Source of the DNA: Candidatus Dadabacteria bacterium
Lineage (GTDB): Bacteria; Desulfobacterota_D; UBA1144; Nemesobacterales; Nemesobacteraceae
DNA: 50,673 nt
Assembly: GCA_009837205.1 (NCBI GenBank)
Contig: VXTZ01000024.1
Location: 3,978 to 54,650 of the forward strand
Direction of reading: 5' to 3'
Shown piece after piece: positions 26,245-36,342 of this stretch. The first letter of the stretch is position 1; each line of letters begins with the position of its first letter. The notes beneath the pieces are model-generated. The model had not been told where the DNA came from. It saw only the letters and a list, made by a program, of their open reading frames with translations, and did no database searches. The position numbers and the translations under genes were made by a program.

Positions 26245-27516
26245 TCATTCCTCAATTTCTTTATCTTCAAGAAGCGGTAGTTCTAATCCTTCAATTTCCT
26301 GTATCGCTTGTCCCGCAATCCCTTGCAGATCACCATACATGCCAACCGCGCTTTCGATGACACCTTGGATTTGAGCCTCACGCTTGGCCCAAAGACGTGT
26401 CATTGATTTACGTTCGCGATCGAGATCGGCCTGCATGTCGGAAAACTTTTCCACGATAGCTTCCACACGGTGTCGGAACCGTGGGCCAGTCAGATATTGG
26501 TATACAAGCTCCATCTTGGTCCGCTGTCCTTCAGATGCTGTCTTGGAATTGTAAATTTCGATCAGCGATTGGCGCAGTGCGATTGCCAAAGGCACATAAA
26601 ACTGAACCCCTGTCACCCAAACGCCATCAACTAGGCCAAATGTGGTTATGTCTTTAGGGAGAGCTTGAGAGATAATAATTGCGATGTCAGCTTTCGCCAC
26701 ACGCTGATCATCTCGTAACTTCGTAAGCCAGCGGCCCGACCAGTTCTTTGTTCGCTTACTTTCCCAAAGTATTGAGCCGCAGGCATTTCCAGTAGCCGAA
26801 ATGACGCTTTGGATGACATCACCGCCAAACTCCCCTTTCGGAACGGGTTCGATTCTGTCGAGAGGGAATTTAGCTCGGAGCGTCTCTTCAAGGGCAAGTT
26901 CCATGACCTCACCTTGAAGCTGTTGCGAGCCTTGCTCAGCCTTGCGCCTTAGGTCTTCTATCTGCTTTTGCATCGAAGCAATCTGTTGTTCTTTTTCGCT
27001 CACTTTCAGCGATAGCGCTTCTTCAGCTTCCGCTTTGGCCTTTTTGTGGACGGCAGCAATTGATTCCTGAACACGTTTTTCGACCGTGAGATCAAGCTCA
27101 CGCTTGGCATCATCCAGTTCACGCTGTTTTTTCAGCAAATTGGCTTGCTCCTTCTGTGCTTCTTTAAGTTTTTCGTTGCGCTCACTGACAAGACCCTGAA
27201 GTTCCGCGATCTCCTTTATCTTCCCCTCAATCTCATCAGCCACTGCGGTGCGGGCTTTCTTTTTTTCTTCTTCAGAGATCGCAATGCGTTCGGCCTTTAG
27301 CCTTTCAGCAACCTTATCCTCAATCTGCTGCTTGTCTCGCTCAATGTGTTCTTGCTGTTGTCGAATGTCCGCTTCGCGTTTCGCAACTGTGTCTTCTTGT
27401 TCCTTGAGCTTGCGCTCATATTCATCCTTGGTTGCTTCAATGAGTGGAGCCGCCAAGCTCTCGGTGAGTTTGATCTCAGTGGAACAGTTAGGACATATTA
27501 TTGTTGGTTCGATCAT
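26245..27516 (-). CDS. DUF2130 protein with PD-(D/E)XK nuclease motif
   Basis: A 423-residue DUF2130 (COG4487) protein. It starts with a zinc-ribbon-like CPNC (C8, C11), continues with a very long coiled coil (about 30-200, rich in E, K, Q) and then a nuclease-like domain: E210, D233 in GGDVIQS and E252-x-K254 in WESKRTKNW, the PD-(D/E)XK layout. The C-terminal ~100 residues are helical. The ATG lies 49 bases downstream of the tRNA-Arg 3' end in the same direction and the gene is followed after 6 bases by the RloC-like ATPase, suggesting a functional pair. The function of DUF2130 is not established; a role in defence is inferred from fold, partner and location. Confidence 0.82.
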   Translation of the reverse strand: MIEPTIICPNCSTEIKLTESLAAPLIEATKDEYERKLKEQEDTVAKREADIRQQQEHIERDKQQIEDKVAERLKAERIAISEEEKKKARTAVADEIEGKIKEIAELQGLVSERNEKLKEAQKEQANLLKKQRELDDAKRELDLTVEKRVQESIAAVHKKAKAEAEEALSLKVSEKEQQIASMQKQIEDLRRKAEQGSQQLQGEVMELALEETLRAKFPLDRIEPVPKGEFGGDVIQSVISATGNACGSILWESKRTKNWSGRWLTKLRDDQRVAKADIAIIISQALPKDITTFGLVDGVWVTGVQFYVPLAIALRQSLIEIYNSKTASEGQRTKMELVYQYLTGPRFRHRVEAIVEKFSDMQADLDRERKSMTRLWAKREAQIQGVIESAVGMYGDLQGIAGQAIQEIEGLELPLLEDKEIEE

Positions 27517-27565
27517 GCAACGGGAACCCCCCTTCCAAAATTACGGTCTGCACTTATTGGCAACT

Positions 27566-27643
<78 letters not shown>

Positions 27644-27679
27644 GAAAAAGACTAAATCACGCACTAAATCACGAAGAAA

Positions 27680-27755
27680 TGGTCGGGGTGAGAGGGCTCG
27701 AACCTCCGACCTCAGCATCCCAAATGCTGCGCGCTCCCAGCTGCGCCACACCCCG
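27680..27755 (-). tRNA. tRNA-Pro (TGG)
   Basis: A full cloverleaf with acceptor CGGGGTG/CACCCCG, anticodon loop TTTGGGA (anticodon TGG), T loop TTCGAGC, discriminator A and encoded CCA (27680-27682). It is the first gene of a tRNA-Pro/tRNA-Arg unit. Confidence 0.96.
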
Positions 27756-27770
27756 ATTCAAAAATGAGTA

Positions 27771-27799
27771 ATTATAACGACAGGAACCGAAGAAAACAA
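27771..27799 (-). promoter_or_regulatory. promoter of the tRNA-Pro/tRNA-Arg unit
   Basis: On the minus strand TTGTTT (27794-27799), a 17-base spacer and a perfect TATAAT (27771-27776), 15 bases before the mature tRNA-Pro 5' end. The -35 box lies in the T-run of the preceding terminator, so one unit ends where the next begins. Confidence 0.6.
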
Positions 27800-27815
27800 A
27801 ACCGCCGTTCCGGCG
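27791..27815 (-). terminator. intrinsic terminator after the MBL-fold gene
   Basis: On the minus strand CGCCG-GAA-CGGCG (27803-27815) is followed by GTTTTGTTTTC. It starts 7 bases after the stop of the MBL gene and separates it from the tRNA unit. Confidence 0.7.
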
Positions 27816-27822
27816 AAAAGAC

Positions 27823-28716
27823 TCAGGAATCAGAAAGCTTGTGTCTCCTCCAGTACCTAATAAGGCCGCCGGCGTTCATGTGGTAGGGAGCCATGAGATT
27901 GTACTTGCGGTAAACATCCTCGCTTGTGCCCTCACGCTCGAATATCTCGTTGAAGTAGGCGCCGAACTCCTCGGTTATCTCCTCATCACTCTTGCCGGCT
28001 GATACTCTCTCGCCAATCCATTCAGACCACTCTTCGAGTTTTTCTGAGGCGGCGTCAAGCATGGGACCCACATCCGTGTATCCGCCGAAATGGGTGAGAT
28101 AAAGAATGTCTGGGGATATTTCCCTCATCTTCTCAATAGAAGCGTTCCACTTCTCAAGGTGTATCTCGGGAGGAGGAGTTGCGGGAATCATGGGCCCGCC
28201 CGCCATCAGGCACCCCGCAGTATCCCCGGTAAAAAGTGCGTTCTCAATCAGGTAGCAGTGATGATGTCCGGCATGTCCGGCTGTCTCAACAACCCTTATT
28301 TCTACGTCTCCTATGTTGATGACTTGGCCGTCCTCAATGGCAATCACGCTGCTTTGATCCATTCCCCTTACCTCGCCCCAGAGTTCATCCATTTTGTCCC
28401 CGTATATCCTTGTGGCGGACCTCATGAGTTTCTCGGGATCAACAAGGTGCGGAGCTCCCACCGGGTGAACGTATATGGTGGATCCCGCCTCGGCGAAATG
28501 CCAGGCGGCACCCGAGTGGTCAAGATGAATGTGGGTTACGAACACGTGCTTTACGTCAGAGGGCGCGTAGCCGAGGTCCGAAAGACCGCTTTTAAGATTC
28601 TCAAACGACGTGTCGGGACCGGTTTCTATCAGCACCGGCCCCTCTCCGGTCTCTATGAGATAAGACGCTACCGCCTCCGTTGTAAAGAAATTAACGTCAA
28701 TTATCTTCAGGTCCAT
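27823..28716 (-). CDS. MBL-fold metallo-hydrolase
   Basis: A 297-residue metallo-beta-lactamase-fold hydrolase. The zinc motif H62-x-H64-x-D66-H67 (THIHLDHSG) is intact, with further ligands in AGHAGHHHCYL and FTGDTAG. The fold hydrolyses thioesters, lactones, phosphodiesters or similar bonds; the glyoxalase II-like HAGHHHC segment hints at a thioester, but the substrate is not determined. The last ~100 residues are a helical tail (ASEKLEEWSEWI onwards) seen in stand-alone family members. AGGAGG lies ~11 bases before ATG. It follows the small envelope protein gene by 31 bases and ends in a terminator. Confidence 0.88.
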   Translation of the reverse strand: MDLKIIDVNFFTTEAVASYLIETGEGPVLIETGPDTSFENLKSGLSDLGYAPSDVKHVFVTHIHLDHSGAAWHFAEAGSTIYVHPVGAPHLVDPEKLMRSATRIYGDKMDELWGEVRGMDQSSVIAIEDGQVINIGDVEIRVVETAGHAGHHHCYLIENALFTGDTAGCLMAGGPMIPATPPPEIHLEKWNASIEKMREISPDILYLTHFGGYTDVGPMLDAASEKLEEWSEWIGERVSAGKSDEEITEEFGAYFNEIFEREGTSEDVYRKYNLMAPYHMNAGGLIRYWRRHKLSDS

Positions 28717-28747
28717 TTAGTTATATCCTCCTGCGTTTGTTCCATTC

Positions 28748-29209
28748 TTAGAATCCGAAACGTAAACCCGCGTGAAAAGTAGTATTGTCGATTGACAACG
28801 AGTCTATTAGGTCGCTGCTCCTGGCGATCCCCAGTTTCAGCCTCGCGCTCTCGCCCAAGTTAACAAAACCCGCCACGGCCAACGCGGTATTACCTACACA
28901 CGGATCTCCATCTTTTACCGGGTAAGAGGTCCCGTTCGTATAGTGACTAAGTCCCATACCCAGTTTTACCCCCGCTACCTTGAAGCCCGCTCCCCCCGTA
29001 AACACGCTGATATTATCAATCTCAGAGTACTTTTCATCAAACGGGGTATGCGACGCCGCTACGTCAAACGTGACTTTCTGGTGAACGAGTTCCGGCACCG
29101 CGTGAATCGCGAGATTGTTGTTTTCAACCGTGCTGCAATCGCTCGCGGACGCCAGCGTCGGCATAATAGCTATTAAGCCCGCTATCAGGACCAGCTTGAT
29201 TTTATACAC
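28748..29209 (-). CDS. small exported protein, probable outer-membrane beta-barrel
   Basis: A 153-residue product with an N-terminal signal sequence (KLVLIAGLIAIMPTLASAS) and a mature part made of alternating polar/non-polar strands (VFTGGAGFKVAGVKLGMGL, FHAGLRFGF). It ends in Phe, as outer-membrane barrel proteins do. Two cysteines near both ends of the mature protein could form a disulfide. I chose GTG at 29209 because AAAGGAGG lies 6-7 bases before it; the ATG at 29227 lies upstream of that site. I do not recognise a family; a small porin-like barrel is the best guess. It precedes the MBL hydrolase by 31 bases. Confidence 0.65.
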   Translation of the reverse strand: MYKIKLVLIAGLIAIMPTLASASDCSTVENNNLAIHAVPELVHQKVTFDVAASHTPFDEKYSEIDNISVFTGGAGFKVAGVKLGMGLSHYTNGTSYPVKDGDPCVGNTALAVAGFVNLGESARLKLGIARSSDLIDSLSIDNTTFHAGLRFGF

Positions 29210-29309
29210 TTCATTGCCTCCTTTCAACTAAATACACCTTTTGGTTAACTTTTTATGATAACTTCTCTGACCTCTGTTTAAAACCGTTGCCCGCAGAGAG
29301 TAGAGTCTC

Positions 29310-30401
29310 CTAAGCGCCGGCTTTCACCCGGCCCGAGTCAACGAGAAACGAGTGGAATTCCCCCCGACGGGGTATCTCGTTCTTATCGGTCGAGGTGACG
29401 AACACCTGCCCGGTGAATTCCGAGAGAGTTTTGAAAAGAAAGCTTCTGCGCTTTATGTCAAGCTCACTCGTTATGTCGTCGAGAAGAAGTATGGGATTGG
29501 TTCCCGTGTGTTCCTTAAAAAGCCTTATCTCTGAGGCCTTAAGCGCCAGAACCAGGTTTTTCGACTGTCCTTGCGAGGCAAAGCGTGAAGCGTCCTGCCC
29601 GTTAAGAAGAAAACCGACCCGGTCCCTGTGGGGACCAACAGTCGTATGACCCCTTTTTCTATCAGAAGGAAAATTCTTGGAGAGCGCTTCCCTTATTGCC
29701 TCTGCAATATCCGACCCGCGCTCAAACGAAAACCCGTAGCTAACGCGCGCCGACGTGTCCGATTCCCCGTGCTCCCCGTAAACCTCGGCGAGCTTGCGGT
29801 TAAAGCTTTTTATCATCTCGATGCGCCTGCCCACAATGTCGGCTCCGATTCTGGCTATCTGCTCGTCCCAGAGTTCCACGGAAAGCGGGGACACTTTCTC
29901 CTTTAATCCGAGCATGTGGTTTCTCTGGCTTACAGCCCTCTGGTAGTCGCGAAGCTGCTTTATGTGGGCTGGGTGGACGGCGCTTACGACGGAATCGAGG
30001 TAATTTCTTCTTGCCTGAAGACCGCCCTTAACTATCTCTATGTCCGAGGGAAGGAACAAAACGACCTTGAAGCGGCCGAAATGCTGACTTATGCTCCGCA
30101 CGGTCTTTGAATTAAGCCGCGTGTGGCGGCCCTCTTTTTTCACGGTTATGTGCACTTCATTGAGACCGTTTGCCGAAAGAATCTCCCCCTTAACGAGCGA
30201 AGCTTCGCAGCCGAAGCGCACAAGCTCAGAGTTTTTTGCGCCCGAAAAAGGCCGCATCCCGCATACAAGGTAGATGGACTCCAGGAGGTTGGTTTTCCCT
30301 TGGGCGTTTCGTCCGTGGATTACGTTCAGTCCCGTATAGAACGGAAGGGAGAGATTTTCGTAGTTTCTGTAGTTCCTAAGGCTCAGATGTTTAAGCTGCA
30401 C
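29310..30401 (-). CDS. recF: DNA replication and repair protein RecF
   Basis: RecF is an SMC-like ATPase that directs RecOR to gap edges. The P-loop is GRNAQGKT, the signature ASQGQSKNLVLALK and Walker B ILLLDDITSELD. The motif TTVGPHRDR is typical. The frame is open upstream to 30560, but the family starts at the (V)QLKHLSLRNYRNY strand, so the GTG at 30401 (363 residues) or the TTG at 30413 is the likely start; the longer form would overlap cdc48 on the other strand. recF is usually beside dnaA/dnaN; here it is head-to-head with cdc48 instead. Confidence 0.92.
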   Translation of the reverse strand: MQLKHLSLRNYRNYENLSLPFYTGLNVIHGRNAQGKTNLLESIYLVCGMRPFSGAKNSELVRFGCEASLVKGEILSANGLNEVHITVKKEGRHTRLNSKTVRSISQHFGRFKVVLFLPSDIEIVKGGLQARRNYLDSVVSAVHPAHIKQLRDYQRAVSQRNHMLGLKEKVSPLSVELWDEQIARIGADIVGRRIEMIKSFNRKLAEVYGEHGESDTSARVSYGFSFERGSDIAEAIREALSKNFPSDRKRGHTTVGPHRDRVGFLLNGQDASRFASQGQSKNLVLALKASEIRLFKEHTGTNPILLLDDITSELDIKRRSFLFKTLSEFTGQVFVTSTDKNEIPRRGEFHSFLVDSGRVKAGA

Positions 30402-30513
30402 TTGACTCGCCAACTGTTTTTTCCCGGGGAAAAGCCGCTTTCCCCCTTCCCGCAGGCGCTTTCTTGACCATAAAATTTTAAGCGTTAATATCTTTTTTGA
30501 AAGGTACTGACTT

Positions 30514-32613
30514 ATGATATCGCTTAAAATATCGGAAATCCACTCGAGGGACTCGGGCAAGGGTTACGCCAGGATAAGCCCCATAGACATGCAGGAGCTG
30601 GGACTTACGTCCTGGGACCTAGTGCAGATAGACGGAAGGAGGAAAACCGTCGTGAGAGCTCTACCGCTTGACGCCGAAGAGCGGGAAATGGGGTCCGTAA
30701 TCGAAATAGATACTGTAACGAGAGAGAACGCGGGAGTTGAGCTTGACGACATAGTAATAGTGACGAAAGCTGACCTTGAGAAGGCAAGCAGGATAACCCT
30801 GTGTCCCAGAAACAAGGCGTTTCTCTACGACCCCGCCAAAAGCAAGCACCTCTGCAACAGACTCGAAGGGCTCGCCGTAACGGTCGGAGACAGGGTGTCG
30901 GTCAGGGTGTCCTCCGCCAAAACCGAAGACTTCGACGTGCTTACCACGATGCCTGAGCACTCGGTTGTCATAAGCCAGAAAACCCGCATGGACGTGATAC
31001 AGAGACCGAGAACCAAGGTGGACGCGGAAAGGGTTTCGTATACGGACATAGGGGGACTTTCAAGCCAGATAAAAAGAATAAAGGAGATTCTCGAGCTTCC
31101 GATACGCTTCCCCTCGCTTTTTGAAAAGCTCGGGGTTCAGCCGCCCAGGGGAATCCTTCTGACAGGCCCCCCGGGAAGCGGAAAAACCCTGCTCGCAAAA
31201 GCCATAGCGTTTGAAACGGATTCAAATTTCCAGGTAATAAACGGCCCCGAGGTAATTCACAGGTTCTACGGGGAGAGCGAAGCCAAGCTGCGCCAGATAT
31301 TTGAGAACGCTACCAAGAACCAGCCGTCCATAATATTCCTAGATGAACTGGACGCGATAGCTCCCCGCCGAGACAAGGTTACGGGAGATGTTGAAAAAAG
31401 GGTGGTGGCCCAGCTTCTATCCCTCATGGACGGTCTCACGCACAGAGGAAACGTCACCGTTATCGGAGCGACCAACCTTCCGGACATAATCGACCCCGCG
31501 CTTCGCCGCCCGGGCAGGTTTGACAGGGAAATCCACCTTCCGGTTCCCGATACCAAGGCCCGTCTAGAGATATTCCAGATTCATTCAAGAAGCATGCCGC
31601 TTTCAAACGACGTGGATCTTCAGAGACTCTCCGAGCTCTCAAGCGGCTACGTGGGGGCCGACATAGAGAATCTCTGCAGGGAGGCGGCCATAAATTCTCT
31701 TACCAACATTCTGCCGGACATGGAACAGGATTTCGTCTCCAACGTCGCACACAGCTTTCTTGTCGAAGTCGGCATGGAAGACTTCCTTGAGGCGCTTCGA
31801 AATATCCATCCTTCCGCAATAAGGGAGATAGTGGCTGAGATACCGAAGACCTCTTGGGATGACGTCGGAGGTCTTGAGAACGTAAAAGACGACCTGATTG
31901 AATCCGTCATATGGCCCATGAAGCACAGGAACTTCTACGAGGCCTTGGACGTAAAGTCACCCAAGGGAATATTGCTTCATGGCCCTCCGGGAACGGGGAA
32001 AACCCTCCTCGCAAAAGCGCTTGCCAACAGAACGGATGTTAACTTCATTTCCATAAAGGGAGCGGAGCTTCTCTCCAAGTATGTCGGAGAATCGGAGCGC
32101 GCCGTAAGGGAAGTTTTCAAAAAGGCAAAGCAGGTTTCTCCCTGCATAGTGTTTTTCGACGAACTAGACGCCCTTTGCCCGAGACGCTCCGAATCTAACT
32201 CGACCCGAGTGAGCGAAAGGGTGGTAAGCCAGCTGCTCGCCGAGATTGACGGGGTTGAAGAACTCCCGGATGTGCTGGTGCTTGCCGCGACAAACAGGAT
32301 CGACATGATCGAACCGGCGCTTCTGAGACCGGGAAGATTCGATCTGGTGGTTGAGATTCCGACTCCGTCAAAACAGGAAATTCTCGAGATCCTCAAAATC
32401 CACACCCAGAAAAAGCCTCTCGGAACGGACGTGAAACTCACCGCACTTGCGGAACAGCTTGAAGGCAGAACTGGAGCGGACATAAAGCTCGTATGCAACA
32501 GGGCATCTTTGCATGCGATAAAAGAACATCTGGGGAAAAACAGGAAAGTCATCAAGCTCTGCAGAAGACATTTTGACCTGGCGCTTTCGGAACTGCAGAA
32601 AAGAAACGCTTAA
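30514..32613 (+). CDS. CDC48/VAT-type AAA+ ATPase
   Basis: A 699-residue protein with the full CDC48/p97 architecture: N-domain (about 1-180, starting [18 protein letters not shown]), D1 (P-loop GPPGSGKT 218-225, [29 protein letters not shown]) and D2 (P-loop GPPGTGKT 490-497, [29 protein letters not shown]). Both domains keep Walker A, Walker B and arginine fingers, so both should hydrolyse ATP. The family unfolds proteins as a hexamer and is universal in archaea and eukaryotes but patchy in bacteria. AAAGG lies 9 bases before ATG. Downstream after 29 bases is pilD. Bacterial substrates are unknown. Confidence 0.93.
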   Translation: MISLKISEIHSRDSGKGYARISPIDMQELGLTSWDLVQIDGRRKTVVRALPLDAEEREMGSVIEIDTVTRENAGVELDDIVIVTKADLEKASRITLCPRNKAFLYDPAKSKHLCNRLEGLAVTVGDRVSVRVSSAKTEDFDVLTTMPEHSVVISQKTRMDVIQRPRTKVDAERVSYTDIGGLSSQIKRIKEILELPIRFPSLFEKLGVQPPRGILLTGPPGSGKTLLAKAIAFETDSNFQVINGPEVIHRFYGESEAKLRQIFENATKNQPSIIFLDELDAIAPRRDKVTGDVEKRVVAQLLSLMDGLTHRGNVTVIGATNLPDIIDPALRRPGRFDREIHLPVPDTKARLEIFQIHSRSMPLSNDVDLQRLSELSSGYVGADIENLCREAAINSLTNILPDMEQDFVSNVAHSFLVEVGMEDFLEALRNIHPSAIREIVAEIPKTSWDDVGGLENVKDDLIESVIWPMKHRNFYEALDVKSPKGILLHGPPGTGKTLLAKALANRTDVNFISIKGAELLSKYVGESERAVREVFKKAKQVSPCIVFFDELDALCPRRSESNSTRVSERVVSQLLAEIDGVEELPDVLVLAATNRIDMIEPALLRPGRFDLVVEIPTPSKQEILEILKIHTQKKPLGTDVKLTALAEQLEGRTGADIKLVCNRASLHAIKEHLGKNRKVIKLCRRHFDLALSELQKRNA

Positions 32614-32642
32614 CGAAAGCCGCTATTGGGACAGGAGTCGCC

Positions 32643-33509
32643 TTGGAAAGCTCTTTTCTTTTTCTTCATAGCATCGTTCCCGAAATATGGTTTTTCATTC
32701 TGGGAGCGGCACTTGGAAGCTTCGCAAACGTCTGTGTAAGGAGAATTCCAGCCGGAGTCTCGATAGTCTCTCCGCGTTCCCGCTGCGCAAGCTGCGAAAC
32801 CCCCATAAGGGCCCTTCACAACATTCCGATCCTGAGCTGGCTATTGCTAGGAGGCAAGTGCGCCTACTGCGAAGAGCGGATATCGGCCGAGTACCCGCTT
32901 GTAGAAATTCTCTGTGCGGTGCTGGCGGTTTTCCTCTACAGGGAGTTCGGAGTGTCGCTCGAAGTGTTTTTCTACCTGGCGCTCTGCACGGGACTTGTGG
33001 CCATAACACTGATAGACATAAGACACCTGATCATTCCCGACATGGTAACGCTTCCCGGGATAGCGGCCGGGGTTTTGCTAAACGCGATCAGAACCGACTG
33101 GGCAGCCGCGGCCGAAGCGGTTTTTTTCTCCGGCCTTGCGGACTTTCTGCCCGCGACGGCCAGTATCGCCATTTTTAATTCCATAGGGGGGACGCTGCTC
33201 GGAGGAGGCGCTTTCTTGCTGATCGCCATGGCATATAGAAACTTGAGAAAAAAAGAAGGAATGGGAATGGGCGACGTAAAGCTCGTAGCGATGCTGGGAG
33301 CTTTTTTCGGAATGTGGGGGGTGCTGGTCATAATATTTCTGAGTTCCATCCTGGGAACCCTTATCGGACTCTCGGTTATAATACTGCGCAAGAAAGATCC
33401 GGGACATGCCATAGCCTACGGCCCCTTTCTTTCCCTCTCGGCCTTGCTTTACCTGCTCGGAGACGATCTTTTTCTCCTTGCCGGAATAAACATCGGGTCG
33501 CCTGGGTAG
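32643..33509 (+). CDS. pilD: prepilin peptidase (A24 family)
   Basis: This membrane aspartic peptidase cuts and N-methylates type IV prepilins and type II secretion pseudopilins. The 288-residue protein has the N-terminal GSFANVCVRRIP motif, the four zinc cysteines C48, C51, C73 and C76 of the methylase domain, and both catalytic aspartates, D125 (LIDIRHLIIPD) and D211 (GMGMGDVKL). About eight membrane segments are visible. The start is TTG at 32643 with AGGAG 5-6 bases before it. No pilin or secretion genes are in the window. It is probably co-transcribed with cdc48. Confidence 0.94.
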   Translation: MESSFLFLHSIVPEIWFFILGAALGSFANVCVRRIPAGVSIVSPRSRCASCETPIRALHNIPILSWLLLGGKCAYCEERISAEYPLVEILCAVLAVFLYREFGVSLEVFFYLALCTGLVAITLIDIRHLIIPDMVTLPGIAAGVLLNAIRTDWAAAAEAVFFSGLADFLPATASIAIFNSIGGTLLGGGAFLLIAMAYRNLRKKEGMGMGDVKLVAMLGAFFGMWGVLVIIFLSSILGTLIGLSVIILRKKDPGHAIAYGPFLSLSALLYLLGDDLFLLAGINIGSPG

Positions 33510-33513
33510 AGCC

Positions 33514-34329
33514 ATGAAAAGAATAATCAAAAATCTCTTTCTTCTGATCGTCATAGTTGTCGCGGCCAAGTTCCTGTTCACGGTCTTCGGAAAAGACTTC
33601 TCGACCGTACACTCAGAAAAGGTGATTCTTGGGGACTGGACGCAGCAGGAAATAGAAACCCTGATGGAACAGGCAGCCTTAAAGGACGGTTCCGCCGCCA
33701 AAATAGAATTTCTCTCGGAGAAATTTCTCGGAACTCCCTACGCGGGAAACACCCTTGGTGGAGCGAGCGGCGAGACGGAGCAGCTTACACTGGATCTCTC
33801 AGGGGTTGACTGCTTTACCTATATCGACTACGTGGAGTCGCTCAGGCTTTCGCAAAGCTTCGAGGAATTCAAGGAAAAACTCGTGAAAACGAGATATAAA
33901 GACGGCGCCGTGCGGTGGGAGAACAGGAAACATTTTTTCTCCGACTGGGTAAACGGAGACCATAAAAACGCCCGTGATGTAACCCGTGAAGTCGGGGGCG
34001 ACGCAACGGCAGCCGTGACCAAAGAGCTAAACAGAAAAACAGACGGCTCTTCCTGGCTTCCGGGACTTGCAACAGCAAAAAGGGACGTAAGCTATGTCCC
34101 CTCTGAGAAGTTAAGCCCGCCAGTTCTCCAAGAGATAAAAACGGGGGACTACCTCGGGATCTACTCCGATAAAGACGGCCTTGACGTCTCTCACACGGGA
34201 ATAGCCGTTAAAAAGGACGGCGTAGTTTACCTGCGTCACGCTTCCACGGTACACGAAAAAGTGCTTGACGAGGAGCTTGCCGCCTACATGAAAAACAAGC
34301 CCGGACTTTTGGTATACAGGGTAAAGTAA
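33514..34329 (+). CDS. DUF1460 protein, NlpC/P60-like amidase
   Basis: A 271-residue exported or membrane-anchored protein (hydrophobic LFLLIVIVVAAKFLF at 8-22) with a DUF1460 domain, related to cysteine amidases of the NlpC/P60 clan. The nucleophile is Cys100 in GVDCFTYIDYV, preceded by LGTPYAGNTLGG; the histidine motif is DVSHTGIAV and a last motif is LRHAS. Relatives cleave peptidoglycan peptides or act as N-acetylmuramoyl-L-alanine amidases, so a cell-wall role in the envelope is likely. The ATG lies 4 bases after the pilD stop, so it is part of that operon. Confidence 0.8.
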   Translation: MKRIIKNLFLLIVIVVAAKFLFTVFGKDFSTVHSEKVILGDWTQQEIETLMEQAALKDGSAAKIEFLSEKFLGTPYAGNTLGGASGETEQLTLDLSGVDCFTYIDYVESLRLSQSFEEFKEKLVKTRYKDGAVRWENRKHFFSDWVNGDHKNARDVTREVGGDATAAVTKELNRKTDGSSWLPGLATAKRDVSYVPSEKLSPPVLQEIKTGDYLGIYSDKDGLDVSHTGIAVKKDGVVYLRHASTVHEKVLDEELAAYMKNKPGLLVYRVK

Positions 34330-34395
34330 TGGGTTATGTGGTAGAATCAGAACTGTTCCCGGACGGGGCATGATTGCAATCAAGGAGGCGGTTTA

Positions 34396-34818
34396 ATGTC
34401 TTTACCTATAAACGTAAAGGAACTCACAGGATGTCTCAAGGAAGTGAAGAAGGCGCAAGACTCTCTTGACAATCTTCTTGACTTCGTGGACCTCATGAAA
34501 AACGTAAAGGAATCTTTTCCGGGAGATGTCGCAACCCCGGCTGAGAAAATCAAGGAGATTTCAAGGGCCGCCGCTCCCTACATAAAAGAGATAAAGGCCA
34601 TTTTTGACGGGGAGCTCAACAAGCTTCCGATAAACGACGAAGAGGTTGCCGACGCCGCGAAGAAACTGGTGCTATATCACGGAGACCACATGCAGGTTCT
34701 CATCTGGGCCGAGCAGCAGAAGGCGAACCATGAACCGGATTCCTACTGGTGGAGATACTGGGACGGTATAACGGGAAACGTAAAAAAGGACATAGCGGAA
34801 CATCAAAAACAGCTCTAG
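34396..34818 (+). CDS. conserved-looking hypothetical protein, 140 aa
   Basis: A soluble, charged, mostly helical protein with no signal sequence. The N-terminal half has amphipathic helices (LTGCLKEVKKAQDSLDNLL); the C-terminal half is rich in aromatic residues (SYWWRYWDGI). AAGGAGG lies about 8 bases before the ATG, so expression is well supported. It sits 66 bases after the DUF1460 gene and 92 bases before obgE. I recognise no family. Confidence 0.65.
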   Translation: MSLPINVKELTGCLKEVKKAQDSLDNLLDFVDLMKNVKESFPGDVATPAEKIKEISRAAAPYIKEIKAIFDGELNKLPINDEEVADAAKKLVLYHGDHMQVLIWAEQQKANHEPDSYWWRYWDGITGNVKKDIAEHQKQL

Positions 34819-34889
34819 GGCTTCGCCCCGGAGGGGGTCGTCCGAAAAATCTCCAGACCATCCGCAAGACCGAAGCCCCGGCGAGATGA

Positions 34890-36330
<1,441 letters not shown>

Positions 36331-36342
36331 GAGAAACAAACC

